A DNA stretch of 64,000 nucleotides from NCBI RefSeq assembly GCF_017876095.1, contig NZ_JAGINM010000003.1, positions 397,393-461,392 on the forward strand, written 5' to 3'. Below the pieces are notes generated by a model. That model was not told the DNA's origin, made no database searches, and was given only the letters and a program-made list of their open reading frames with translations. This stretch comes from Azospirillum agricola. Its GTDB lineage: Bacteria > Pseudomonadota > Alphaproteobacteria > Azospirillales > Azospirillaceae. Positions within the stretch are counted from its first letter, which is position 1, and each line of letters begins with the position of its first letter. Both the position numbers and the translations under genes were made by a program. Shown here in pieces: positions 52,395 to 61,302 of this stretch.

Positions 52395-52577
52395 GATGGC
52401 CGCGGTGCATCGGCATTCTCCGTGGGATGCCACCGGTCCGCGTGATCCGCGTAGAGGCGCCGAGCCTCCCGTCCGGTCAGCGGACGGATCGGGGCCGCGC
52501 CAAATCATTCCATGCGGGGGGCGTGGGCTGCCGCTCGTCTGCCCGCTGATAGGCCGCCGCCATTCTTTGTCCCGGCT

Positions 52578-55307
52578 TCAATCCCTCCTCTGGAACAACG
52601 CGCGCCGGACGAATTTCTCCAGTTCGAGGACGGCGAACAGGGCGGCGCCGGTGGCAAGGATCGCCACGCCGTCGTCGATGCCGACCGCGCCGATGTCGAA
52701 GAAGCGCTGCATGATGGGAGCATGGGTGAAAACAAGCTGGAGCGTCACGACCGCGCCGACGGCCGCCAGGACATGGGGCGTGCCCCGCAGACCGATGGCC
52801 GTGAAGGAGGGGACGCGCAGATAACGGACGCTGAAGAGATAGAACACCTCCATGCAGACCAGCGTGTTGACCGCGACGGCGCGGGCCTCGGCCAGGCTGG
52901 CGCCGCGGTCCAGGGTCCAGTGGAAGGTTCCGAAGATGCCGAGCAGGAACAGAAGCGAGACGAGAACCGTCCGCCAGACCAGGAAGCCGGACAGGATCGG
53001 TTCACCGGGCGGCCGGGGCGGCCGGGTTATCGCGCCGGCCTCCGGAGGCTCGAACGCCAGCGCCATCGACAGGCCGATGGAACTCACCATGTTCACCCAC
53101 AGGATCTGCACCGGCGTGATGGGCAGCGTGGTGTCGAGCAGGATCGCCGCCACGATGCCGAGGGACTCGCCACCGTTGATCGGCAGCAGGAAGAGGATCG
53201 CCTTCATCAGGTTGTCGTAGACGGTCCGGCCCTCCTGGATCGCCGCGACGATCGAGGCGAAGTTGTCGTCGGCCAGAACCATCAGGGCGGCCTCCTTGGC
53301 GGCCTCGGTGCCCTTCCGTCCCATGGCGATGCCGACATCGGCCTGCTTGAGCGCCGGGGCGTCGTTCACGCCGTCCCCCGTCATTGCGACGACCGAGCCG
53401 TCCGCCTGGAACGCCCGCACCAGGCGCAGCTTGTGCTCGGGGCTGGTGCGGGCGAACACGTCGACGTTCGGCGCGGTCCGGCGAAGCGCCTCGTCGGACA
53501 GGCGGTCGATGTCCGATCCGGTCAGGACGTCCTGCGGGTTGGCGAGCCCGAGGTCGCGGGCGATGGCCCGCGCCGTGTCCGCATGGTCGCCGGTGATCAT
53601 CTTGACGCGGATCCCGGCCGACCGGCAGCGCGCGACCGCTGCGACGGCCTCGTCGCGCGGCGGATCCGCGATGCCGAACAGGCCCAGCAGCGACAGACCA
53701 CCCTCGACGTCGTCGAAGCGCAGGAGCAGCCGCCCAGCCGGCATCGGCTTCCAGGCAATGGCCAGGACGCGCCACCCCCGTGAAGCCATCCCGACGACAC
53801 GCGACCGCCACAACGCGGCATCCGGGGCCGTTCCGTCACCCAGCTCCGCCTGACCGTCGCGGGGCTGGAGCTCGCACATGGCCAGGACCTGTTCGGGCGC
53901 TCCCTTGACACAGACGAAGGCGGTTCCGTCATGGCCGTGATGCAGCGTCGCCATGAATCGGTGCTCGGGCTCGAAGGGGATGATGTCGGTGCGTGGGAAC
54001 AGCCTCCGGAGCTCGTCCGGATCGATCCCCGCCTTGCAGCCGAGCACGACGAGGGCGCCCTCCATCGGATCGCCCTCGATCCGCCAGCCCCCGCCGTTCC
54101 GCCGAAGGCACGCGTCGTTGCACAGCACCGCCGCCCGAGCGATTCCGTCCAGGTCCGGCACCTCGCCAGGATCGGCAAGGGGCAGGTCATCCTGCCGGAA
54201 GCCGCCGCGCGGGCTGTAGCCGGCACCGTCGACCTCGTACTGGCCGGAGGCCGTGGCGAGCGCCTTGACCGTCATCTCGTTGCGCGTGAGGGTGCCGGTC
54301 TTGTCCGAGCAGACGATCGACACGGAACCGAGCGCCTCCACGGCCGGCAGGCGGCGGATGATGGCCTGGCGCTTCGCCATCCGGGTGACACCGACCGCCA
54401 GCGACACGGTCAGGATGGTCGGCAACCCTTCCGGGATGGCCGCCACGGCGAGGCTGACCACGGCCATCAGCGTGCCGGCCGCCTCATGGCCGCGGACCAG
54501 GACGCCGAGAGCGAAGACCAGGGCCGCGCCGGCCAGCACGCTTCCGGTCACCCAGCGCGCGAGCGTGCCGACCTTCTCCAGGAGCGGTGTCGTGAGCGTC
54601 CGCACGGAAGCGAGCAGGCTGGTGATTCGCCCGATCTGCGTGCCCGCGCCGGTGGCGACCACCACGCCCAGACCCTGGCCCGCGACGACCAGCGTCCCGG
54701 AGAAGGCCATCGACGCTCGGTCGCCCAGCGGGCTGTCCAGGGCGACCGGCTCCACGCTCTTGGCCGCCGCCACCGACTCGCCGGTCAGCGCCGCCTCATC
54801 GATCCGCAGCCCGCGGGCGCGCAGCAGGCGCAGGTCGGCGGGCACCCGGTCGCCGGGTTCGATCAGCACGGCGTCGCCGGGCACCAGACCGGCCGCCGGG
54901 ACGGCGCGCCTTCGGCCGTCGCGGAGGACGGTCGCTTGGGGGGCGAGCATGCCGCGGATCGCGTCGAGCGCGCGTTCGGCCCGGCCCTCCTGGAGAAAGC
55001 CGATGCCGGCGTTCAGGACGCAGACGAGCAGGACGACCACGGCGTCGGTCCAATGCCCCAAGGCGGCGGTGACGGCCGCCGCCGCCAGCAGGATGCGGAT
55101 CAGCAGAGTGCCGAACTGGGACAGGAACCGGCGCAGCGGGCCGCGAACCGAGGCGGCGGGCATGGCGTTGGCGCCGCAGGTACGCAGACGGTCGGCCGCC
55201 TCCCGCTCCGAGAGTCCGTCGGCTCCGGTGCGGAGTTCGGAACAGACGGCGGACGGGTCGATGGCGTGCCAGCACCGCGCCGGGACGGTGGATGGATCCC
55301 GCGGCAT
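52578..55307 (-). CDS. Cation-transporting P-type ATPase (Ca2+/PMR1 type)
   Basis: A 909-residue P2-type ATPase. The N-terminal domain is followed by the TGES actuator loop (174-177) and the transport site PEGLP in AVAAIPEGLPTIL (residues 292-296). Phosphorylated Asp335 lies in VCSDKTGTLTRNEM, and GDGVNDAPALKQADVGIAMG, the TGD hinge and six C-terminal helices follow. The PEGLP site is typical of Ca2+/Mn2+ pumps. The ATG at 55307 has AAGGAC upstream; the ORF runs on into the miniature repeat. An FNR-type box is centred 91.5 bases upstream. Confidence 0.88.
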   Translation of the reverse strand: MPRDPSTVPARCWHAIDPSAVCSELRTGADGLSEREAADRLRTCGANAMPAASVRGPLRRFLSQFGTLLIRILLAAAAVTAALGHWTDAVVVLLVCVLNAGIGFLQEGRAERALDAIRGMLAPQATVLRDGRRRAVPAAGLVPGDAVLIEPGDRVPADLRLLRARGLRIDEAALTGESVAAAKSVEPVALDSPLGDRASMAFSGTLVVAGQGLGVVVATGAGTQIGRITSLLASVRTLTTPLLEKVGTLARWVTGSVLAGAALVFALGVLVRGHEAAGTLMAVVSLAVAAIPEGLPTILTVSLAVGVTRMAKRQAIIRRLPAVEALGSVSIVCSDKTGTLTRNEMTVKALATASGQYEVDGAGYSPRGGFRQDDLPLADPGEVPDLDGIARAAVLCNDACLRRNGGGWRIEGDPMEGALVVLGCKAGIDPDELRRLFPRTDIIPFEPEHRFMATLHHGHDGTAFVCVKGAPEQVLAMCELQPRDGQAELGDGTAPDAALWRSRVVGMASRGWRVLAIAWKPMPAGRLLLRFDDVEGGLSLLGLFGIADPPRDEAVAAVARCRSAGIRVKMITGDHADTARAIARDLGLANPQDVLTGSDIDRLSDEALRRTAPNVDVFARTSPEHKLRLVRAFQADGSVVAMTGDGVNDAPALKQADVGIAMGRKGTEAAKEAALMVLADDNFASIVAAIQEGRTVYDNLMKAILFLLPINGGESLGIVAAILLDTTLPITPVQILWVNMVSSIGLSMALAFEPPEAGAITRPPRPPGEPILSGFLVWRTVLVSLLFLLGIFGTFHWTLDRGASLAEARAVAVNTLVCMEVFYLFSVRYLRVPSFTAIGLRGTPHVLAAVGAVVTLQLVFTHAPIMQRFFDIGAVGIDDGVAILATGAALFAVLELEKFVRRALFQRRD

Positions 55308-55391
55308 GCTTCGGTCCTTGTTCGATGGATGGAACGGATGCCTGTCGCGATGATACCGGCCGCAGTGTCCGCCACCGCCGCCGGCCGGCCC

Positions 55392-55405
55392 TTGACGCAG
55401 GTTAA
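55392..55405 (-). promoter_or_regulatory. FNR/FixK-type box upstream of the Ca2+-type ATPase
   Basis: TTGACGCAGGTTAA; its last A is also the first base of the miniature repeat at 55405. It is centred 91.5 bases before the ATPase ATG. Confidence 0.68.
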
Positions 55406-55573
55406 GAGCGCCGAACAGAATTCCGTTTTCGCCATCGGTGCCCAATGGAACCGTCATCCCCGCGAAGGCGGGGATCCAGGCTTTTCCCATGGGTTCCGCT
55501 CGGAAAACTCTGGATCCCCGCCTTCGCGGGGATGACGTGTCGAGAGACGACTCAAGCTTCTGTTAGGCGCTCT
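55405..55573 (+). repeat. Miniature inverted-repeat element, long form, copy 4
   Basis: 169 bp with ends AGAGCGCCGAACAGAA and the complement of AGAGCGCCTAACAGAA. Two facing cores of CCCCGCGAAGGCGGGG are both intact, enclosing about 50 bases. It joins the FNR-type box on its left. The right flank is TAAAGG. Confidence 0.85.
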
Positions 55574-56020
55574 AAAGGCTGGTGATTCCGCCGTGTCACC
55601 CATCCCCTTGACGGTGGCAGAAGAGAGGAGTGCCTGCCGGGAGGAACCACCGCGCCGCGGTCTCGATCAGACGGCATTCAGGCCGCCGACCGTCGCCTCC
55701 CGGTACCAGTTGATCCGGTCGCCCCTCAGGAAATCGTCGCGCGGATGCCGTGGCACCGCTTCGCCGAACCAGCCGCGAGGGATGTTCGGGAACAGCTTGA
55801 GCCCTCCCTCGATGAAGCGCTGTGGCGGGATGGCCGCCCGACAGTCACGCGATCGTGGACAGCGATCCGGACGGCTTGGCGTCGTTGACGACGCGTCTCT
55901 GGCTTTCGAGCGGCCAGACGCCGGGAAGGGAAGCCAGGAGGGTCGGGAGTCCGATCCGGCGTCCGTACGGAACGGGACACCATGACAGGGCGTCCATCGT
56001 TCCGCCTGGAAGTCCAATTC
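55574..56020. other. Gap with possible coding debris
   Basis: No functional gene is evident. A minus-strand frame (55667-56017) ends with IEGGLKLFPNIPRGWFGE and then RINWYREATVGGLNAV, which looks like the natural C-terminus of some protein. Its upstream part is not protein-like and I could not name the family. It may be a truncated relic. Confidence 0.4.
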
Positions 56021-56914
56021 CTACCTTCGCACCTCCATGGAGCGGAGCAGGCTCGCGCGAGCGGTGTCCAGATGGGTGCGGCAGGCGGCCATCATCCGCT
56101 CCGGGTCGCGGCTTTTCAGGCCCCGGATGTAGGCGAGATGCTCCTGGATGGCGACCGCGTTGCGCTCCTTCTCGTCGCGCTTGTTCCACGGGTAGTGGTA
56201 GTGGAAGACCATGGAGATCACGTCGAAGAACATCTCCATGAAGCGGTTGGGCGCCGCCTCGTTGATCAGGCTGTGGAAGCGCTGGTCCAGCTCCGAGAAT
56301 TCCATGAAGCGCTGGTCGATGTCCTTCAGCAAGGCGACATGCTGCTCCTCGATGCGGTCCAGCTCCTGCCACAGCGGTGATTTCGCATCGAGTTCGATGA
56401 AGCGCCGGGCCGAACGGAGTTCGAACATCTCGCGCACCTCCGTCAACTCCTCCGCGAACTCCTCGGTGAAACCGCGGAAGACCCAGCGGCTGTTCGGGCG
56501 CCGCTCCAGCAGACCGAAATAGCTGAATTGGTTGAGGTGCTCGCGGATCGCCGAGTTCGAGGTGCCGAACTGGCGGGCGAGGTCGAGGCCGCTGATGTGC
56601 TGGCCTGGCTTGCAGTCGCCCTGCTGGATCCAGGCCATGAACTTCTTCTCGACGGTGGTGGCGACCGATTCCGTCTCGGTGTCAGGGTAGTAGTCGGTGG
56701 GGGCCGGGTGGCGCAGGATCCGCTTCGCGCGCTTGTCGATGCCGATCAGCCCGGCGGCGGTCAACCCGTCGAGGACGGCGCGCACCGTGGTCCGACTGAC
56801 GTCGAGTGCAGCCGCGAGTTCGTTCTCCGACCCCAGATCCCCGCCCAAGGTGCGCGTGGCGACCAGATCCAGGCACTGGTTGTAGCTGCGCTTGTAGAGG
56901 GTGTTGGTCTTCAT
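56021..56914 (-). CDS. GntR/FadR-type regulator with two winged-helix domains
   Basis: A 297-residue regulator. Residues 8-65 form a GntR winged helix (ENELAAALDVSRTTVRAVLD). Residues 88-150 form a second one (GLDLARQFGTSNSAIREHLN). The remaining 145 residues are an FCD effector domain (FELRSARRFIELDA, SLINEAAPNRFMEMFFDV). Two DNA-binding domains in one GntR protein is unusual. It diverges from the hexonate operon across about 200 bases, so it is the likely regulator of that operon. Confidence 0.86.
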   Translation of the reverse strand: MKTNTLYKRSYNQCLDLVATRTLGGDLGSENELAAALDVSRTTVRAVLDGLTAAGLIGIDKRAKRILRHPAPTDYYPDTETESVATTVEKKFMAWIQQGDCKPGQHISGLDLARQFGTSNSAIREHLNQFSYFGLLERRPNSRWVFRGFTEEFAEELTEVREMFELRSARRFIELDAKSPLWQELDRIEEQHVALLKDIDQRFMEFSELDQRFHSLINEAAPNRFMEMFFDVISMVFHYHYPWNKRDEKERNAVAIQEHLAYIRGLKSRDPERMMAACRTHLDTARASLLRSMEVRR

Positions 56915-56990
56915 GCCGTGGGTTCCACCCTGTTTTTTCTCATTGGTTTTTTCCCATAAAAAACAGATTGACCCTCTCTCTTCTCCTATG

Positions 56991-57008
56991 TTTGTTATCC
57001 GTAACGAA
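56991..57008. promoter_or_regulatory. Candidate operator between the GntR gene and the hexonate operon
   Basis: TTTGTTATCCGTAACGAA is an imperfect inverted repeat (6 of 8 positions match across a 2-base centre) in the AT-richer divergent promoter region. It is 108 bases before the first operon gene. It could be the binding site of the GntR protein. Confidence 0.45.
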
Positions 57009-57115
57009 CAGGTGACGTCAACAATCAAGATGACGGACGAGCGGCGGTGCGGACGGTTCCAGCGGAAACCGGAGCACCGGCGAACGCTCCGCCGTCGAGG
57101 GGAGATCTCCGGACG

Positions 57116-58270
57116 ATGACCGGCCGCATCCTACAATTCGGCACCAGCCGCTTCTTGCAGGCCCATGTGGATCTGTTCGTCCACGAGGCGCGGGAGGCCG
57201 GCCAGCCGGTCGGGCCGATCGCGGTGGTCCAGGCGTCGGGCTCGGCGGAGCGGGCAGGGCGCGTCGCCGCCTTCGGCCGTCCCGGCGGTTTTCCCGTCAT
57301 CATCCGCGGCATCGAGAAGGGCGCTCCGGTGGAACGCCGGATCCAGGTGACCAGCGTCGACCGCGGCCTCGCCGCCGCCCGCGACTGGGAGGAACTGTCG
57401 GCGCTGTTCGCCGGTGAGACGGATGCCGTCGTCTCCAACATGGGCGACACCGGCTACGAGGTCGCCGCCGCCGACCGTCATCCGGCGCTGCTGTCCGGCA
57501 CCGCCGTCCCGCACTCCTTTCCCGGCAAGCTGCTGGCTCTGCTGCACCGGCGCTGGCGCGACGGCGGGCGGTCGCTGACGGTGCTGCCCTGCGAGCTGGT
57601 CAGCCGCAACGGCGAGGTCCTCGCCGCCATCCTGGCCGGGCTGGCGCGGGACGCGGGCGCGCCGGCCGGTTTCCTCGACTGGATGGCCGGGTCGGTGACC
57701 ATCGGCAACACGCTGGTCGACCGCATCGTCTCGCAGCCGCTCGACCCGATCGGCGCCGTGGCCGAGCCCTACGCGCTGTGGGCGATCGAGCGCCGGCCCG
57801 GCCTGTCGGCCCCCTGCGGGCACCCGGCGATCGTGATGACCGACGATCTGGAACGCTTCGAGCGGCTGAAGCTGCACATCCTCAACCTCGGCCACAGCGT
57901 GCTGGCCGACCTGTGGATGGCGGAGCGGCGCGACCCGGACGAGACGGTGCGCGCCATCCTGGCCGACGGCCGCGTCCGCGACCGGCTGGAAAGCCTCTAC
58001 CGCACCGAGGTGGTGCCGGGCTTCGCCGCGCGCGGCATGGCGGCGGAGGCGGAAGCCTACGTCGCCACCACGCTCGACCGCTTCCTCAACCCCTTCCTCG
58101 ACCACCGCATCGCCGACATCGCCCAGAACCACCCGGCCAAGGTCGGGAAGCGCATCGGCGACTTCCTCGCCTGGGTGTGTGGCGCCGGTTCCGCCCGCCA
58201 CGCGACCCCGCTGCTCGACGGTGTGCTGGGGGCCGTTCTGGCCCGGCCTGCCGAGGGGATCCGCTCATGA
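57116..58270 (+). CDS. uxaB: Tagaturonate reductase-like mannitol dehydrogenase family enzyme
   Basis: A 384-residue polyol dehydrogenase. It opens with RILQFGTSRFLQAHVDLFV, continues with TDAVVSNMGDTGYE and LPCELVSRNGEV, then the catalytic region SVTIGNTLVDRIV and KLHILNLGHSVLADL (Lys catalytic). This is the tagaturonate/mannitol dehydrogenase pattern, but it is about 100 residues shorter than E. coli UxaB. Known relatives reduce D-tagaturonate to D-altronate. The pair with the downstream altronate dehydratase supports that assignment. Confidence 0.82.
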   Translation: MTGRILQFGTSRFLQAHVDLFVHEAREAGQPVGPIAVVQASGSAERAGRVAAFGRPGGFPVIIRGIEKGAPVERRIQVTSVDRGLAAARDWEELSALFAGETDAVVSNMGDTGYEVAAADRHPALLSGTAVPHSFPGKLLALLHRRWRDGGRSLTVLPCELVSRNGEVLAAILAGLARDAGAPAGFLDWMAGSVTIGNTLVDRIVSQPLDPIGAVAEPYALWAIERRPGLSAPCGHPAIVMTDDLERFERLKLHILNLGHSVLADLWMAERRDPDETVRAILADGRVRDRLESLYRTEVVPGFAARGMAAEAEAYVATTLDRFLNPFLDHRIADIAQNHPAKVGKRIGDFLAWVCGAGSARHATPLLDGVLGAVLARPAEGIRS

Positions 58271-58950
58271 CCTACGAATTCGACTTCTCGGTCCTTCTCC
58301 CCTTCTGGCGCGAATTCGCCACCGGGGTGTGGCTGACCCTGCAATTGTCGGCTCTGGCCACGGTGCTCGGCTTCGTGCTCGGCACGCTGTGCGCCATCGG
58401 CCGGGCCGACGGCTCGCCCGCCGTCAAATGGGCGGTCGCCACCTACGTCGAGGTGATCCGCAACACGCCGCTGCTGGTGCAGATCTTCCTGGTCTATTTC
58501 GGCATCGCGACGCTGGGCGTCCATGTGTCGGCCAACATGGCGGCGGTCATCGCGCTGGTGGTCAATGTCGGCGCCTACACCTGCGAGATCGTGCGCGCCG
58601 GGCTGGAATCGGTGCACAAGGCGCAGTTGGAGGCGGCCGACTGCCTGGGGCTCAGCCGGGTGCAGACCTACTGGCACGTCGTGCTGCGGCCGGCGGTGGA
58701 GCGCGTCTATCCGGCGCTGACCAGCCAGTATGTGCTGCTGATGCTGGCCTCCTCCATCACCTCGCAGATCTCGGCGGAGGAACTGACGGCGGTCGCCAAC
58801 CGCATCCAGTCCGACACCTTCCGCAGCTTCGAGACCTACATCGTCGTCGGTGTCCTCTACCTGCTGCTGTCCTTCGTCGTGCGCGCCGCCTTCTGGGGCT
58901 TCGGCATGGTCGTCTTCGTCCGCCGGCGCAAGCTCGGCACGGCGCTCTGA
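58267..58950 (+). CDS. Polar amino-acid-type ABC transporter permease 1
   Basis: A 227-residue permease of the HisM/GlnP family with about five helices. The EAA loop is QLEAADCLGLSRVQTYWHVVLRPA, and the His/Glu/Gln-family N-terminal pattern FWREFATGVWLTLQLSALATVLG is present. Its ATG overlaps the reductase stop (ATGA). It pairs with the next permease. Confidence 0.86.
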   Translation: MTYEFDFSVLLPFWREFATGVWLTLQLSALATVLGFVLGTLCAIGRADGSPAVKWAVATYVEVIRNTPLLVQIFLVYFGIATLGVHVSANMAAVIALVVNVGAYTCEIVRAGLESVHKAQLEAADCLGLSRVQTYWHVVLRPAVERVYPALTSQYVLLMLASSITSQISAEELTAVANRIQSDTFRSFETYIVVGVLYLLLSFVVRAAFWGFGMVVFVRRRKLGTAL

Positions 58951-58961
58951 GGGGAAAGGTC

Positions 58962-59615
58962 ATGCCCGGTTTCAGCTTCACCCATCTCGAATTCCTGGCC
59001 TGGGCGGCGCTCTGGACGGTCGGGCTGTCGGTCATCGCCTTCGTCGGCGGCGGGCTGCTCGGCTTCGTCGTGGCGCTGGCCCGCGTCTCCGCCAGCCGGT
59101 CCCTGCGGATCGCCGCGATCGTCTACATCCAGCTCGTCCAGGGCACGCCCCTGCTGATCCTGCTGTTCCTGATCTATTTCGGCGTCGCCATCGCCGGCTT
59201 CGACGCGGTTCCGGCGATCATCGCCGCCGGGGCGGGGCTGACCGTCTACTCGTCGGGCTTCCTCGCCGAGATCTGGCGGGGCTGCATCCAGTCGGTGCCG
59301 AAGACCCAGTGGGAGGCGGCCGAATGCCTGGCGCTGACGCGCTGGCAGCGGATGACGCGGGTCGTCCTGCCGCAGGCCCTGCGCCTCGCCACCGCGCCGA
59401 CCGTCGGCTTCCTGGTGCAGATCGTCAAGAACACCTCGCTGGCCTCGGTCGTCGGCTTCATCGAGTTGTCGCAGGCCGGCAAGCTGATCAACAACTCGAT
59501 CTTCGAGCCCTTCACGATCTTCATCGTCGTCGCCGTCTTCTACTTCGCCCTCTGTTTCCCGCTCTCGACCTGGAGCCGCAGCCTGGAAAGGAAGCTCAAT
59601 GTCAGCCGTCGCTAA
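58962..59615 (+). CDS. Polar amino-acid-type ABC transporter permease 2
   Basis: A 217-residue HisQ/HisM-type permease. Its motifs are LVQGTPLLILLFLIYFGV and the EAA loop QWEAAECLALTRWQRMTRVVLPQA. It starts 11 bases after permease 1 and its 3' end overlaps the ATPase gene by 17 bases. Two different permeases forming a heterodimer is normal for this transporter class. Confidence 0.86.
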   Translation: MPGFSFTHLEFLAWAALWTVGLSVIAFVGGGLLGFVVALARVSASRSLRIAAIVYIQLVQGTPLLILLFLIYFGVAIAGFDAVPAIIAAGAGLTVYSSGFLAEIWRGCIQSVPKTQWEAAECLALTRWQRMTRVVLPQALRLATAPTVGFLVQIVKNTSLASVVGFIELSQAGKLINNSIFEPFTIFIVVAVFYFALCFPLSTWSRSLERKLNVSRR

Positions 59616-60393
59616 GCCCGCGCGTCTCCGGGAGGACGAACAGCCCATGCATGCCCCTGTTTCCGCCAAGGCTGTCGTCAGCCTGTCGAACGTCCACAAG
59701 AGCTTCGGCGCGCTGAAGGTGCTGGACGGCGTGTCCTTCGACGTCGGCCCCGGCGAGGTCACCGCCATCATCGGCCAGTCGGGGTCGGGCAAGTCGACGG
59801 CGTTGCGCTGCATCAACGCGCTGGAGACGATCCAGGAGGGCAGCATCCATGTCTGCGGCCACGCCGTCCACGACCCGGCGCTGGACCGCCGCGCGCTGCG
59901 CCGCGACGTCGGCATCGTGTTCCAGAGCTACAACCTGTTCCCCCACCTGACGGTGGAGCAGAACATCATGCTGGCGCCGACCTGCGTGAAGTCGATGTCC
60001 AAGGCCGAGGCCCGCGAGCTGGCCCGCGAGGTGCTGGCGCGCGTCGGGCTGGAGGCCAAGGCCGAGCAGTATCCCGAGCAGCTGTCCGGCGGGCAGCAGC
60101 AGCGCGTCGCCATCGCCCGCTCGCTGGCGATGAAGCCGAAGCTGATGCTGTTCGACGAGGTGACCTCGGCGCTCGACCCGCAGCTCACCGGCGAGGTGCT
60201 GAAGGTGATGGAGAGCCTGGCGGCCGGCGGCATGACGATGATCCTGGTCACCCACGAGATGGCTTTCGCCCGTCGCGTCGCCTCGACGGTCATCTACATG
60301 CACCAGGGCAAGGTGTGGGAGAGCGGTCCGGGCTCGATGCTCGACCGCCCGCAAACCGAGGAACTGCGCGGCTTCGTCGGCAGCGGGCTGTGA
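59599..60393 (+). CDS. Polar amino-acid-type ABC transporter ATPase
   Basis: A 264-residue ATPase. Walker A is GQSGSGKST, the Q-loop is GIVFQSYNLFPHLTV, the signature is LSGGQQQRVAIARSL, Walker B is LMLFDEVTSALDP, and the switch His is in LVTHEMAFARR. This is the GlnQ/HisP type. Start ATG at 59599 has GGAAAGGAAG at 5 bases. An alternate ATG 16 codons in (59647) is equally close to the core. Confidence 0.87.
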   Translation: MSAVAKPARLREDEQPMHAPVSAKAVVSLSNVHKSFGALKVLDGVSFDVGPGEVTAIIGQSGSGKSTALRCINALETIQEGSIHVCGHAVHDPALDRRALRRDVGIVFQSYNLFPHLTVEQNIMLAPTCVKSMSKAEARELAREVLARVGLEAKAEQYPEQLSGGQQQRVAIARSLAMKPKLMLFDEVTSALDPQLTGEVLKVMESLAAGGMTMILVTHEMAFARRVASTVIYMHQGKVWESGPGSMLDRPQTEELRGFVGSGL

Positions 60394-60399
60394 ATTCCT

Positions 60400-60422
60400 C
60401 CCTCTCCCGCCTCGGGAGAGGG
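60400..60422 (+). terminator. Hairpin between ATPase and binding-protein genes
   Basis: CCCTCTCCCG and CGGGAGAGGG form a perfect 10-base stem around CCT. No T-run follows. It may reduce read-through or stabilise the upstream RNA so that the binding protein is made in a different amount. The motif resembles common intergenic palindromes of such genomes. Confidence 0.5.
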
Positions 60423-60458
60423 CAATTCGAATCGCAACAAATCCAAACGGAGGAAACC

Positions 60459-61244
60459 ATGAACCGCAGACACCTGATCGCCGCGGCCGGCATCGCCATG
60501 CTCGCCAGCCTGACGGCCCCGGCCTTCGCCGACAGCCTCGACACCATCAAGGCCAACAAGAAGATCCGCGTCGCCATCGACCTCGGCTCGCCGCCCTTCG
60601 GCATGAACGACAGCGCCATGCAGCCGACCGGCTCCGACGTCGAGACCGCCAAGGCGCTGGCCGCCGATCTCGGCTACGCGCTGGAGATCGTCCAGGTCAC
60701 CAGCCCGAACCGCGTGCCCTTCCTGCTGACCGGCAAGGCCGACATGGTCATGGCCTCCTTCAGCATCAACGAGGAGCGCAAGAAGGTCATCGACTTCTCC
60801 GCCCCCTACGGCGTCATCCAGGTCGTGATCGCCGCGCCCAAGAACGTCGCGATCACCGACCTGAAGGACGTGGTCGGCAAGCGCCTCGGCACGACGCGCG
60901 GCTCGACCAACGACAAGGAGGCCACCACCCAGGCCCAGGGCGCCGAGATGGTGCGCTACGACGACGACGCGACGCTGATCACCGCGCTGATCTCCGGTCA
61001 GGTCAACATCATGGCCTCCTCGCCGCAGGTGATGGCGGCGGTCAACGCGCGCCGGCCGAACGACCCCTACGAGGTCAAGCTGGTGCTGAAGACCAACCCC
61101 TACGCCGCCGGCTTCCGCAAGGGCGACGACGCGCTGCGCAAGGTGGTCGACGATTGGATCGCGACCAACCTCGCCAACGGCAAGCTCAGCAAGATCTACG
61201 AGACCTACAACGGCGTCCCGCTGCCGGCCGAGATGCCGAAGTGA
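60459..61244 (+). CDS. Periplasmic binding protein of the polar amino-acid ABC transporter
   Basis: A 261-residue SBP_bac_3 protein. The Sec signal is residues 1-24 (LIAAAGIAMLASLTAPAFA). Core strands VRVAID-like KIRVAIDLGSPPFGMND, VPFLLTGKADMVMASFS and TRGSTNDKEATTQ are family features. It usually binds charged amino acids, but here it sits in a sugar-acid operon. The ATG at 60459 has GGAGG at 5 bases. The ligand may be an acid sugar such as L-galactonate. Confidence 0.85.
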   Translation: MNRRHLIAAAGIAMLASLTAPAFADSLDTIKANKKIRVAIDLGSPPFGMNDSAMQPTGSDVETAKALAADLGYALEIVQVTSPNRVPFLLTGKADMVMASFSINEERKKVIDFSAPYGVIQVVIAAPKNVAITDLKDVVGKRLGTTRGSTNDKEATTQAQGAEMVRYDDDATLITALISGQVNIMASSPQVMAAVNARRPNDPYEVKLVLKTNPYAAGFRKGDDALRKVVDDWIATNLANGKLSKIYETYNGVPLPAEMPK

Positions 61245-61302
61245 CGCGAACCGGGCCGGCCACGGCGCCGGCCCGCCCCCATCCGACAGGAGTTTCAGGA
61301 CA

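Noticed and set aside
60400..60422. The hairpin before the binding protein as a strong intrinsic terminator
   Set aside because: There is no T-run, and the downstream gene clearly belongs to the same operon, so full termination is unlikely; it was listed with modest confidence.
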